From Brevibacterium antiquum (GTDB lineage: Bacteria > Actinomycetota > Actinomycetes > Actinomycetales > Brevibacteriaceae): 64,000 nucleotides of DNA. The stretch lies in the NCBI RefSeq assembly GCF_016107655.1, contig NZ_JABASX010000007.1, forward strand, positions 1-64,000. The letters run 5' to 3'. Numbering within the stretch: the first letter of the stretch is position 1; the number at the start of each line of letters is the position of its first letter. Shown piece by piece: positions 43,589 to 52,112 of the stretch. Below the pieces are notes generated by a model. That model was given only the letters and a program-made list of their open reading frames with translations, did not search any database and was not told where the DNA came from. Made by a program: the position numbers and the translations under genes.

Positions 43589-43763
43589 GAGAGAACCTCC
43601 TTCTTCCAATCTGCCTGCCTCGGATATCCTTGAGGCACTACATGGAAGTCATGAAGTGTATCGGTGTTCTGCGGTTGTGGCTCAGTTGTCATGCTCTTAA
43701 CGGTGGCGCACCTCACGATATCCGACGCCCAAGGTGTCGAGGTGGAGCGGGGATAATGGCGTT

Positions 43764-44210
43764 ATGAACACTTCCGGAGAGAACCTTTCCGATGTCATGC
43801 GCGCAGTCGGTCTGCTCTACCGTCGAGCAACGCGCACGTTCGAACAGGATCGAATTGGTTTGCCTGTCGGTGTCCGTGCGGTGCTCGAGCTCCTGTCGCT
43901 CACAACTGCCCAGCCGGTTCCTCGCATCGCAGAGACGTTGTTGCTGAGTCGTCAGTTTGTGCAGCGCAGCGTCGACCACGGTATCGAGCTCGGAATCTTC
44001 GAGCTGCAGAATAATCCGGCGCACCGCCGATCGCGCTTGGTGTCCGTCACCGCTGAGGGACGGAGCACAATTGAGCGCGTGCTGCAGCGTGAGCAGGAAC
44101 TCCTTGTTGTCGCCAGAGAACAGCTGACGGAGGACGAGATATCCACCTGCCTGCACGTACTCCACACGATTCGGGAACAGGCGGACTGGTCTCCCGCTGA
44201 TGAGCGCTGA
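43764..44210 (+). CDS. MarR-family regulator
   Basis: The 148-residue protein has a MarR winged helix (VPRIAETLLLSRQFVQRSV, then the beta wing NNPAHRRSRLVSVTAEG). GATAAT lies six bases before the ATG, so the message is likely leaderless. It ends four bases before the tetR gene on the other strand. Members sense phenolic or oxidant stress. It may act on the TTCTAGAA sites in this region. Confidence 0.85.
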   Translation: MNTSGENLSDVMRAVGLLYRRATRTFEQDRIGLPVGVRAVLELLSLTTAQPVPRIAETLLLSRQFVQRSVDHGIELGIFELQNNPAHRRSRLVSVTAEGRSTIERVLQREQELLVVAREQLTEDEISTCLHVLHTIREQADWSPADER

Positions 44211-44213
44211 TGA

Positions 44214-44825
44214 CTATCCGGCGATGAACTCACGTGAGCCGAGTTCGAAGAGCCAGTTCCGCCATTCTTCGAGCGTCCAGCCGCACTCGACGACGAGGGG
44301 GCCATAGGAGGCGATGCTTGCGCAGGCATAGAGCAGTTCGGCGATACGCTGCCTTTTAGCCTCGGGTCGAACCCCGGGCAGGGTCAACAGTCGGTCAACT
44401 AGAACCTGGCTGAATCGATGGCGCTGCTCGTGCAGCTCATCCAGCAACAGGGCGACATCGGGATCTGCCGCCGCTGATTGGATGACGAAATAGATGGATG
44501 CAACCTTTTCGGTCGCCTCCGCGATGTGATCGACGGCCGTTCGCCAGGCCTCTTCGACGGTGGGCATCTCCTCAATGCTCTGCGCCCATTCCCGGTCGAG
44601 GAGAGGGCGCACATCACCGCTGCCAATGGCAAAATCGTGCGCTGCTTTGAGCACACCGACTTTCGACGCATGCGCGGAGTAGATAGTTTGCACGCTGACG
44701 TTCGCCTGAGTGGCGATACCTGCGATTGTCGTTGCGACGTAACCATCACGGACGAACAGCGCACACGCAGCCGCGGCGATGCGTCGCCGGGCCTGTTCGT
44801 CGCGAGGTCGTCCCCGGCCTCTCAC
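44214..44825 (-). CDS. TetR-family regulator
   Basis: The 203-residue protein has a typical TetR helix-turn-helix (RIAAAACALFVRDGYVATTIAGIATQANVS) and a ligand domain. The GTG start overlaps the stop of the alpha/beta hydrolase gene (GTGA), so it is translationally coupled to it. The shared TTCTAGAA sites at 45628, 45727 and 50885 make this the first candidate for their regulator. Beyond the first 30 residues after the start no longer extension is credible. Confidence 0.85.
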   Translation of the reverse strand: MRGRGRPRDEQARRRIAAAACALFVRDGYVATTIAGIATQANVSVQTIYSAHASKVGVLKAAHDFAIGSGDVRPLLDREWAQSIEEMPTVEEAWRTAVDHIAEATEKVASIYFVIQSAAADPDVALLLDELHEQRHRFSQVLVDRLLTLPGVRPEAKRQRIAELLYACASIASYGPLVVECGWTLEEWRNWLFELGSREFIAG

Positions 44826-45592
44826 TGCTTCGACCTCAGTAGTCGGCCGATCTCGGCTCCGAGAAACGCAGGATCTTCGACGTGAGCGAGGTGCCCGTGC
44901 CCTTCGAGCACGGTGACGTTCGCGGAAGGTATGACTGCGGAGACGCGTTCGAAGGCAGGGCCATACGGCGGGACGCCTTGACATAGCTCTCCTACGAGGA
45001 AGGAGGCGTCGATCGCTGCCCAGCCAGGTGCGGGTACGAAGCTGTTGAGTGCTTCGAGCTCTGCGGCCAGGGGTGCGGCCAACTCGCGAAGATGAGCCCA
45101 GGCAGGGGTTTTCTGCATCGCAGCAACCTCTTCTGCCGGTAAGCCGGAGATATCCCGGTTGATGATGGTCACCCGTTCGTCGAGGTCGGCATTGGCTAGC
45201 GCGGGAAGCACCTCTGCGGCGAAGGGCGGCAGGGGCGGATCGTAGGCGATCACGGATACTGCGCGGTCATCGCGGGCGGCGGTTTCTAAGACGATCGTGC
45301 CACCAAGGCTCCACCCCACCAGAACGACCGGTCCCCCGATCTCGTCAATCCAAGCGCGCAGGTCGGCGACCTCAGTGAGCAGGTCGTAGTCCGTGCCCAG
45401 AGGTCCGCTGCCTCCTCGGCCGCGGCGGTCGACGATGAACATCGGGCCGTCGTGGTCGATCGCCTCTGCGACAGCCACGAAGTCGGCCGCGTCGGCCATC
45501 GCCCCGGCGACGATGACGATCGCAGGTCCGTCGCCGGGGCGCCAGAGCGCATGCAATTGGACGCCGTTGGTGCTGATGGTGCGCGACTCCAT
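44822..45592 (-). CDS. Alpha/beta hydrolase
   Basis: The 256-residue protein has the alpha/beta-hydrolase fold with the nucleophile elbow GWSLGG (93-98, Ser95), an aspartate near residue 200 and His234 in GHGHLAH. It could be an esterase, lactonase or haloperoxidase-like enzyme acting on the compound sensed by the co-transcribed TetR regulator. ATG 45592 has GAGAGGGG ten bases upstream. A TTCTAGAA site lies 36 bases upstream of the start. Confidence 0.85.
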   Translation of the reverse strand: MESRTISTNGVQLHALWRPGDGPAIVIVAGAMADAADFVAVAEAIDHDGPMFIVDRRGRGGSGPLGTDYDLLTEVADLRAWIDEIGGPVVLVGWSLGGTIVLETAARDDRAVSVIAYDPPLPPFAAEVLPALANADLDERVTIINRDISGLPAEEVAAMQKTPAWAHLRELAAPLAAELEALNSFVPAPGWAAIDASFLVGELCQGVPPYGPAFERVSAVIPSANVTVLEGHGHLAHVEDPAFLGAEIGRLLRSKQ

Positions 45593-45627
45593 GTCGACTA
45601 CACCCCTCTCAAAGTCCCGAAGTGAGT

Positions 45628-45635
45628 TTCTAGAA
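45628..45635. promoter_or_regulatory. TTCTAGAA operator-like site 1
   Basis: TTCTAGAA in the AT-rich divergent region between the hydrolase and the WrbA-like gene. The extended context GATTCTAGAAA is shared with sites 2 (45727) and 3 (50885). It suits a small TetR or MarR operator. Confidence 0.5.
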
Positions 45636-45726
45636 TCATTATATCTAAATACTTTGCTCGCGGCGAGGCGATCTCGCATCGGCTGTTGACGCCGCCAAGC
45701 AGCCAGGATAAATTAATGTAAGAGAA

Positions 45727-45734
45727 TTCTAGAA
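45727..45734. promoter_or_regulatory. TTCTAGAA operator-like site 2
   Basis: TTCTAGAA, 17 bases before the WrbA-like start, overlapping its ribosome binding region. Same extended motif as sites 1 and 3. Confidence 0.5.
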
Positions 45735-45750
45735 AGGGATTTGATTAATC

Positions 45751-46365
45751 ATGACAAGGTTTGCAGTCGTTTACTACTCGTCGACAGGTTCAGTTCACGC
45801 TCTGGCGGAGGCATATGCCGCTGGTGCCGAGGAGGCTGGGGCCGAAGTCCGATTGCGCCGCGCAGCCGAGCTCGTTCCGCGTGAGATCATCGAGGCCAAC
45901 GAAGCGTGGAAGGAGCACCTTGAGGCGACAGTACACATACCGACTGCTGAGGTGGAGGACCTCATCTGGGCAGATGGATTCGCTCTCGGCACTCCGACTC
46001 GGTTCGGTCAGCCTGCGGCACAGCTCAAGCAGTTCCTTGATTCCTCCAGCTCTGCGTGGAGCGCTGGTCATCTAGCAGGGAAACCGGCCTCGGGTTTCAC
46101 CAGCGCCCACGAACGCCACGGCGGGCACGAATCGACACTGCTGGCCCTTTATCACACGTTCTGCCATTGGGGTTCCCTTATCGTGCCGACCGGTTACGAG
46201 AACTATGATGTCGCGCACGCGGCCGGTGGCAATCCCTACGGAGTCAGCAGCGTCGGCGGTGACGGAGCTCCGGGGCAGCCTGTGCTCGACCACGCTCGGT
46301 GTCAGGGGCACCGTCTTGCGGTGCTGGCCCGCACGGTTCAGGCTGCCAGGGCCGAGGCGGCATGA
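45751..46365 (+). CDS. WrbA-like NAD(P)H:quinone oxidoreductase
   Basis: The 204-residue flavodoxin-fold protein starts with the FMN loop YYSSTGSVHALA and has the WrbA hallmarks GTPTRFGQPAAQLKQFLD and a conserved His-Glu-rich segment (HERHGGHE). It reduces quinones with two electrons, avoiding semiquinone radicals. GAAAGG precedes the ATG. It is coupled to the downstream MFS gene by ATGA overlap. It lies between two TTCTAGAA sites with the divergent hydrolase. Confidence 0.85.
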   Translation: MTRFAVVYYSSTGSVHALAEAYAAGAEEAGAEVRLRRAAELVPREIIEANEAWKEHLEATVHIPTAEVEDLIWADGFALGTPTRFGQPAAQLKQFLDSSSSAWSAGHLAGKPASGFTSAHERHGGHESTLLALYHTFCHWGSLIVPTGYENYDVAHAAGGNPYGVSSVGGDGAPGQPVLDHARCQGHRLAVLARTVQAARAEAA

Positions 46366-47807
46366 GGCCTGTGGTGGGCTCTTCGCCACCGGGAGTTGAA
46401 CCGAACACGCCAGCCAGCAAGCGTCGGTGGTGGGCTCTTGGACTTCTCACCGGTGCGAATCTGCTGGCGTTCGCATCTGTCACCATCATGAATGTGGCAC
46501 TGCCGCAAGCCCAAACTCAGCTGAGGATGACTGACGGCTCTGCTCAGGGGGTTATGACCGTTTACTCTTTGACCTTCGGCACGCTAATTCTGGTCGGCGG
46601 ACGCCTCGCTGACGCGATGGGCCTGCGCCGCTGCCTCACCGGCGGGCTCGTTGCGTTCGCGTTGGCCTCGCTGCTTGGCGGACTCGCATACGAACCGGCA
46701 ACCCTTCTGGTGGCACGCGCTCTGCAGGGTGGAGCAGCTGCCTTCGTCGCTGCCACAGCGATTCCACTGATGTCAGTGCTCTACCCCGGTGGTCGGCAGC
46801 GCAGCATCGCCTTCGGTGCACTGGGCATCGTCATGGGCGTTGGTACAGCAGGGTCATTCCTGCTTGGCGGCGCAATGGCCGACCTGCTGTCTTGGCGGTG
46901 GAGCCTTCTCATCAATGTGCCGCTGGCGCTCGTCACCGCAACCGGCATTTGCATGACGATTCCGGGACGCAGGAGCAGCGCGAGCGTGCGTTTAGATACC
47001 CGTGGAGCCCTTCTCGCCAGCATATCGTTAGGGTTGCTGATCTTCGGCTTGGATCGAGCGAGTGCGTTGGGCTGGCACCACCCCGGTACCCATGCACTGC
47101 TGGCCGGTGGCGTCGTCGGCGCGGGTCTCTTCGTCGTCTCACTGCGCAGCGCGCAGCAGCCGCTCATTCCCCCTCGCCTCATGTGCAATCGGGCGCGAGT
47201 TGCTGGCTACCTGGCTGCCTTCTTCGCAGGAGTCGCCATGTTCGCGGGGATGTTCGTCCTGACGTCATTTATGCAGAGTGCCTGGGACGTTCCGCCTACG
47301 CGAATCGGTCTTGCTTTTCTGCCCTTTGCAGTTGGTGCCATCATCGTCACGGCGGTTCTGCCGCGCATCCGTTCGTACATCGCACCCGGGCCGGTGCTGG
47401 CGGTAGGACTGATGCTCGCCGCCTGTGGCTTGGCTAGTCTGGGGTTCCTCGCTCCTACATCGGGCTACATCGGGGGAGTCCTGCCCGCCATGTTGCTGTT
47501 GGGCTCCGGTGGGACCGTCGTTATGATCACTGCTGGTGATGTTGCAACTGCAGGGGCGGCAGGCGATTCCGGCGTCGCGGGCGCGCTCGTCAATTCTGCT
47601 CAGCAGATAGGCGCAGCTCTCGGGACAGCGGGGCTCGGAGTTTTGGTCCTGTCGGTCACAAAGGGGGCAGGTGCCGGGGAATCCGAACCAATCGTTGCTA
47701 CAGTTGCTGGCTACGCCCGCGGGGGCCTCGTCGGCGCCGTCATTGTGACCGTTGCTGCGATCGCAGTCCTTGCCATTCGAACTCCGAGACTGAAATGGTC
47801 ACCGTGA
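46362..47807 (+). CDS. DHA2-type MFS exporter
   Basis: The 481-residue protein has 14 helices and the DHA2 (EmrB/QacA) loop motif LAFASVTIMNVALPQAQ and GRLADAMGLRR between helices 2 and 3. It should pump out a drug-like compound in exchange for protons. The start is fixed by overlap with the WrbA-like stop and by GAGG upstream. It shares the operon with WrbA-like and SRPBCC-GNAT genes, which points to detoxification of a quinone-like compound. Confidence 0.88.
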   Translation: MRPVVGSSPPGVEPNTPASKRRWWALGLLTGANLLAFASVTIMNVALPQAQTQLRMTDGSAQGVMTVYSLTFGTLILVGGRLADAMGLRRCLTGGLVAFALASLLGGLAYEPATLLVARALQGGAAAFVAATAIPLMSVLYPGGRQRSIAFGALGIVMGVGTAGSFLLGGAMADLLSWRWSLLINVPLALVTATGICMTIPGRRSSASVRLDTRGALLASISLGLLIFGLDRASALGWHHPGTHALLAGGVVGAGLFVVSLRSAQQPLIPPRLMCNRARVAGYLAAFFAGVAMFAGMFVLTSFMQSAWDVPPTRIGLAFLPFAVGAIIVTAVLPRIRSYIAPGPVLAVGLMLAACGLASLGFLAPTSGYIGGVLPAMLLLGSGGTVVMITAGDVATAGAAGDSGVAGALVNSAQQIGAALGTAGLGVLVLSVTKGAGAGESEPIVATVAGYARGGLVGAVIVTVAAIAVLAIRTPRLKWSP

Positions 47808-47824
47808 GCAGAGAGGAACCATTC

Positions 47825-48844
47825 ATGCCTGATATTCACGATCTTGAAGCAGATGTACTCATCCATGCACCCTTGTCACGGGTTTGGGAAGTGGTGAGCG
47901 ACCCCCGGCGGCTACCGGAGTGGAGCCCCCAGGTGCGCTCGACCACCCTGCTCGACGGTGCCGCAGCAATCGCAGTCGGTGTCAGATTTGTGAACGACAA
48001 TGCCCACGGTGAACTCACGTGGACGACACATAGCGAGGTTGTACGGTATTCTCCCGGTACCGAGCTCGCTTTCCGCGTTGATGAGAACTGGCTCATCTGG
48101 TCCTTCACGCTCGAAGCAGCAGGTGCCGGGAGAACGCGTGTCATCCAGCGCCGAGAAGCTCCCGATGGGATCTCCGATTACGCACAGGGACTGACCGAGA
48201 AGTACATGGGCGGGACCGCCGCTTTCGCCCAGACAATGTTCGAGGGCATGCACCAGACTTTGGAGGGAATGAGAGCCGCCTGTGAAAGCGGGCGAAGGGA
48301 GAATGGTCTCCCTGTTCTGCGTACTGCGCGACTGTGTCTCGACCCGCCGCAAACGGAGGACGCCGCACAGATCCTGGAGATCGCAGGCGATCCGCGCACC
48401 GTGGAGCATAACCCCTCGGATCGTCTGTTTGGTTTGCCTGAGGCCAAGGAGCTCGTTGACCGCTGGATCCGGCATTGGGAGGTAAACGGTTACGGCTATT
48501 GGTGTGTGCGAGAGAGTGGTCGATCACGCGTCGTGGGATACTGCGGCGTCAAGAGTATGACCGTTCAAGGGCACAGAGTATTGAACCTCATCTGCCGCCT
48601 TCGCCCTGAGTCGTGGGGACGCGGGTACGGGACCGAGGCGACGCGAACTGTGCTCGACTGGGTGCGGCGAAGCCAACCCGACGAGACGATTCTCGCCCGT
48701 ATTCGCCCGAAGAACAGTGCCTCTCGCAATGTTGCGCTCAAAGCGGGACTTGTGCGCGATCCAGCCCTTGACGAGGACGGTGAAGACGGAATCGATCTGA
48801 GCTTCAGCAATCGAGAAAGAGCGAGCGAGCGCGCTGAATCGTGA
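47825..48844 (+). CDS. Fusion of SRPBCC (polyketide-cyclase-like) and GNAT acetyltransferase domains
   Basis: Residues 1-150 match the START/SRPBCC fold (ADVLIHAPLSRVWEVVSDPRRLPEWS), a hydrophobic ligand pocket. Residues 160-335 match a RimJ-type GNAT domain (GYCGVK, RPESWGRGYGTEA with the acetyl-CoA loop, KNSASRNVALKAGL). This fusion is uncommon; binding of a polyketide followed by acetylation is a plausible resistance role but is inference. GAGAGGAACC precedes the start at 47825. The MFS gene ends inside its upstream region. Confidence 0.8.
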   Translation: MPDIHDLEADVLIHAPLSRVWEVVSDPRRLPEWSPQVRSTTLLDGAAAIAVGVRFVNDNAHGELTWTTHSEVVRYSPGTELAFRVDENWLIWSFTLEAAGAGRTRVIQRREAPDGISDYAQGLTEKYMGGTAAFAQTMFEGMHQTLEGMRAACESGRRENGLPVLRTARLCLDPPQTEDAAQILEIAGDPRTVEHNPSDRLFGLPEAKELVDRWIRHWEVNGYGYWCVRESGRSRVVGYCGVKSMTVQGHRVLNLICRLRPESWGRGYGTEATRTVLDWVRRSQPDETILARIRPKNSASRNVALKAGLVRDPALDEDGEDGIDLSFSNRERASERAES

Positions 48845-48846
48845 TC

Positions 48847-49347
48847 TCAGCGGCAGGCCGCTGCCAGTGGAGTGTTATGGTGCCGATCGACCGGGTTCGC
48901 GGCCGTGGCGTAGAAGTCGGTCATGAGTTTCCAGAACACGAGGGTCAATGTCATCTGAGCGGCAGCAGCGGGAAAAGTCTGGCGAGCCGATTGTCGCCAG
49001 GCGCCTGCGATCGACACAGTCATCGCCGCAGTGGATGCGGCGTTGACAGCGGAAGCAGTGTCAAAACGGAGACGCTCACTCCAAAGCTCTTCACCCAACA
49101 TGGCTCTTGTCGCCCACGCCTGCTCATCGCGCGGTTTCGGGAACACGATCGGGTTGAGTAGCATCCACGCGGCGACTGCTGCGCCCGCCCGCGTGCTGCG
49201 GTTCCAGAATGGCAGGACGACGAGCGGGATCGACGCCCAGCGTGACCACGCGCTCAGTGGATTCGAGTGCCGTGTGAACACCCAGCGTTTGAGCCGGGCC
49301 GAGCGGGTGCTCACGGGTGCGAGCAGGCCAGTGGTTGGGGTATTCAT
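48847..49347 (-). CDS. DUF6653-like membrane-associated protein
   Basis: The 166-residue product has two to three hydrophobic stretches (residues 40-62 and 110-155) and a conserved WARW-like aromatic segment near RHSNPLSAWSRW. It resembles a small family of unknown function (DUF6653 by my recall). AAGGGAA before ATG 49347 fixes the start. It converges on the SRPBCC-GNAT gene and follows the GDSL-GNAT operon by 85 bases. Confidence 0.65.
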   Translation of the reverse strand: MNTPTTGLLAPVSTRSARLKRWVFTRHSNPLSAWSRWASIPLVVLPFWNRSTRAGAAVAAWMLLNPIVFPKPRDEQAWATRAMLGEELWSERLRFDTASAVNAASTAAMTVSIAGAWRQSARQTFPAAAAQMTLTLVFWKLMTDFYATAANPVDRHHNTPLAAACR

Positions 49348-49432
49348 AAGTTTCCCTTCACTCGTGCGGACGTGCATTCTCGGCCGGCAATGAGAATAGG
49401 ATGCTGGTGCAGCCTGCCAGTCATCATGAGCC

Positions 49433-50059
49433 TCAGAATTGTTCTCGAAGAGATCCCAGCCGGAGGGTCTGCAGGGTGGTCTCGGCAATGTGGCGATGCC
49501 CGACAGCGTTGGGGTGGGTGCTGTCGTCCATCCAAGCTGTTGGGTACTCAGTGCGGAAGTGCTGGTGCCAATGCTGCTCGTGATCGACGAGGATAGCGCC
49601 TTCGTTCGTGGCAATGGTGCGGATCACCTCGGCATATGCAGTAAGCCACTCGCGTCGTGGGGCCGGAGCGTCCGGCATGACGAGGAGCGGGGTATGGAGG
49701 ATGACAGTGGAGCGAATACTGCTTGCCCGTCGCACGATCTCGGTGAGGCGACGATGGAAGCTGACCAGCCCGGGCTCGCCGTCCAGTGCATCGTTAGTCC
49801 CGAGCGATACGCTGAGAACCTGCGGTGCAAAGCGGCCGACAAGATACTCAAAATCAGCGCTAATCTCGTGGGCTGTCCAAGCGGAGACGCCGGAGTTGAC
49901 CACTATGTCCTCCACTCGACCGAGTTCCCAGCGAACCCGCTCGCTGACCAGCTCGACCCAGGAGCGAGAGCCATGTGTGTGGTGGACCCCCTGGGTGATG
50001 CTGTCACCGGTGAAGACCCAGGTGGCTCGGGATGGGAGGTCGAAGTCGAGCCTTTTCAT
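49433..50059 (-). CDS. SGNH/GDSL-family hydrolase
   Basis: The 208-residue protein has GDSI (Ser20), GTND (87-90, oxyanion Asn) and Asp179-His182 in DSTHPN, the full SGNH set. It has no signal peptide, so it acts in the cytoplasm, as in acyl-hydrolases or resistance esterases. The start overlaps the upstream GNAT stop by four bases (ATGA). Confidence 0.88.
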   Translation of the reverse strand: MKRLDFDLPSRATWVFTGDSITQGVHHTHGSRSWVELVSERVRWELGRVEDIVVNSGVSAWTAHEISADFEYLVGRFAPQVLSVSLGTNDALDGEPGLVSFHRRLTEIVRRASSIRSTVILHTPLLVMPDAPAPRREWLTAYAEVIRTIATNEGAILVDHEQHWHQHFRTEYPTAWMDDSTHPNAVGHRHIAETTLQTLRLGSLREQF

Positions 50060-50844
50060 GCCGCGGGAATCTCAGTTGGATGATCGCTGGTGGGTGCAGC
50101 TTGATCCTCTGTGTCGTGGCTGATCCAGATGTTGGGTTCGACGTACGTCACGATGCCGTGCTCGGCGTCGCACTGTACTGGGGCAAGTGCACGCGGCACG
50201 TGGACAGGACCCGAAGTGTCGAATGGCAGGTTTGTCCATGCTCGCCATTCGGCGAGTGTCCCGATGACGACCATGGATCGCTGGGCTATGGCTTCAATGG
50301 TTCCGCCGGCGCGCACGTGTACGCGTAGCCATGGGTCGATAGGCAAGCCATCCTTGCGGGTGCGCAAGGCATACGTCTGCATGTCCTCGTGCGGATCCTT
50401 CTTTCCGTTGGGCCGCACCGGGGCGAGGAGCTGCGGGAATCCGAGGCGCCGTGCATTGGCGCGCGTAGCCGCCAGAGCTTGAGCAGAGATCCCTGTGCCC
50501 TGCGCGTCTGATCGTACGGCGATCTCCAGCGCAGAGACGGCGTTGGGTGTGCTTCCGGTCAGCAGGCTGTGCAGTCCGCGACGAATCACTCCGTCCCAGC
50601 CGTCTGCAGGAAGCTCTGCACTCGGTGGTAGTTGGAAGGGGATGGAGTGAGCCTTGGCGATAATCCCGTCGTGGTCATCCAACGCCAGCAGGGTGTACTC
50701 GGCGAGCTGAAGGAGAACGTCGGCGTTGTAGTACAGCCCGCCGATCGGATCCTGGCGGATGAACTCCGGCCAGGTGTTCTCCATTTCCAGGAGCTCATGA
50801 AGCAGCTCCGGGCGTTCCTTGAGCGTGCTGAATCTCAGTTCCAT
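50056..50844 (-). CDS. GNAT-fold acetyltransferase-like protein
   Basis: The 262-residue protein is larger than a minimal GNAT. It has an acetyl-CoA loop region (VRSDAQGTGISAQAL near residues 110-124) and a hydrophobic N-terminal half typical of antibiotic N-acetyltransferase-like proteins, but the substrate half is not recognisable. TATCCT lies exactly six bases before the ATG (leaderless). A TTCTAGAA site lies 41 bases upstream. It forms an operon with the GDSL gene. Confidence 0.7.
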   Translation of the reverse strand: MELRFSTLKERPELLHELLEMENTWPEFIRQDPIGGLYYNADVLLQLAEYTLLALDDHDGIIAKAHSIPFQLPPSAELPADGWDGVIRRGLHSLLTGSTPNAVSALEIAVRSDAQGTGISAQALAATRANARRLGFPQLLAPVRPNGKKDPHEDMQTYALRTRKDGLPIDPWLRVHVRAGGTIEAIAQRSMVVIGTLAEWRAWTNLPFDTSGPVHVPRALAPVQCDAEHGIVTYVEPNIWISHDTEDQAAPTSDHPTEIPAA

Positions 50845-50884
50845 GGCTCCAGGATAGTTCGAGAATCTAATTCGCGCATTATAA

Positions 50885-50892
50885 TTCTAGAA
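50885..50892. promoter_or_regulatory. TTCTAGAA operator-like site 3
   Basis: TTCTAGAA in a very AT-rich stretch 41 bases before the GNAT-GDSL operon start. Same extended motif as the two sites at 45.6-45.7 kb, placing this operon in the same small regulon. Confidence 0.5.
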
Positions 50893-51371
50893 AACAAGCT
50901 GAAAAATTCTTAACGATGAGATTTCAGATGAACCCCCTGGCGAAGCAATCGGCACGAGGAGGCGCAGGACCGGGCGTCGTCACGGTCGAAGATCGGCGCT
51001 TGCCGCTGATCGATGCAGGACAGCGAGACTGGCGGTGCTGACGGGCTTCACTCGTGACCACTCCTTTGCGATCGCGTGGTCTAGTCGGATGACCTTTGTC
51101 TGGTGTTGGTGGGGCCAGGGGGATCCCCCTCCGGCTTGGCGGTGGAGGTCTAGGCTCCGTGCTCGGAGCGATCATCGCTGGGACTCGCCTTCTTTGTCGA
51201 CGATTGGTCACGTGTGGTGGACGGCTCAGTCCAGGCAGTCGGTCTCGTCGTTCTGGGGCGGGCATCCAAGTTGTGGCCATGAACGGTCAACCGGTTTGTG
51301 TGTTCGTACATGGGTGGGACGCTGATGCTCTTCGTGTTGGTATCCTCGGGGTTGTTCGTCGCGGGGCGGAC

Positions 51372-51716
51372 TGGCGCAGCGTCGAATCCTATCGCGACTG
51401 CCCGGTTGAGGTGGCACTTGAAGCCGCCAGCGGACGATGGACCACGCTCGTGCTGCGAGATCTGGTGCCTGGAGACAGGTTGTATGGCGCAATGGTGTAG
51501 GGATTGACGAAGCTGAGCGACAAAGTCGTCGCCGATGTCCTGGCTCGGCTTTGCACGCGGGGTCTGGTCTGCCAGTTCGCAATTCGGAGTTTTCTGAACC
51601 GAACGCTCCGTGGACTGACGGCGAGCGGCTGGAACCTGCGTCCACTGCTCATCGAGCTCTATCGGACCGGGGCACATATGAGACAACGATCCTGGGGCGG
51701 ATCATACGATTCCTGA
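51372..51716 (+). pseudogene. HxlR-family regulator remnant
   Basis: The translation SYRDCPVEVALEAASGRW followed by VLRDLVPGD matches the start of HxlR regulators, then an in-frame TAG at 51498-51500, then GLTKLSDKVVADVL and LTASGWNLRPLLIELY, which match the recognition helix and C-terminal helix. The parts between are out of step with the family, so there is probably a further frameshift. The surrounding stretches 50893-51371 and 51717-52112 hold no frame I can support. Confidence 0.7.
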
Positions 51717-52112
51717 AGCGCGGTCACGCTGGTCCAGCAGGCGAAACTGCCATCTGACAGATGGTGCGGCGGCTGCGGAGGAAGCTGATATCTTTGTCTG
51801 CACATCCCTTCGCAGCGAGACGCCTTGCCACGCGCCGTCCAGCAAATGTGAGCGGCAACGGGGGATTCCTACGGCGGTCTCAAGCATTGCCGCTTTCGGT
51901 TGGAACCATGTCAATTCCCACTGCTTCCCAGCTGCGGTGCGCATGTTGCCGAGTGCACACACCACGTCCGCAGCCACGCGCAAGAGTGCGCCCGCGGTGC
52001 AGGGGTGCGTCAACGTGGAGTCAGTCGAGGTGCAGAGAAGGGCGGGCCATCGCGATTGGCGCTTATCGCTCACGCGGCGTGACACCGAGGCGGTAGCGAT
52101 GACCGTATTGCG

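Noticed and set aside
51702..52085. 127-codon minus-strand frame in the gap before the MFS gene
   Set aside because: No ribosome site, odd composition and no recognisable motif; treated as non-coding debris.
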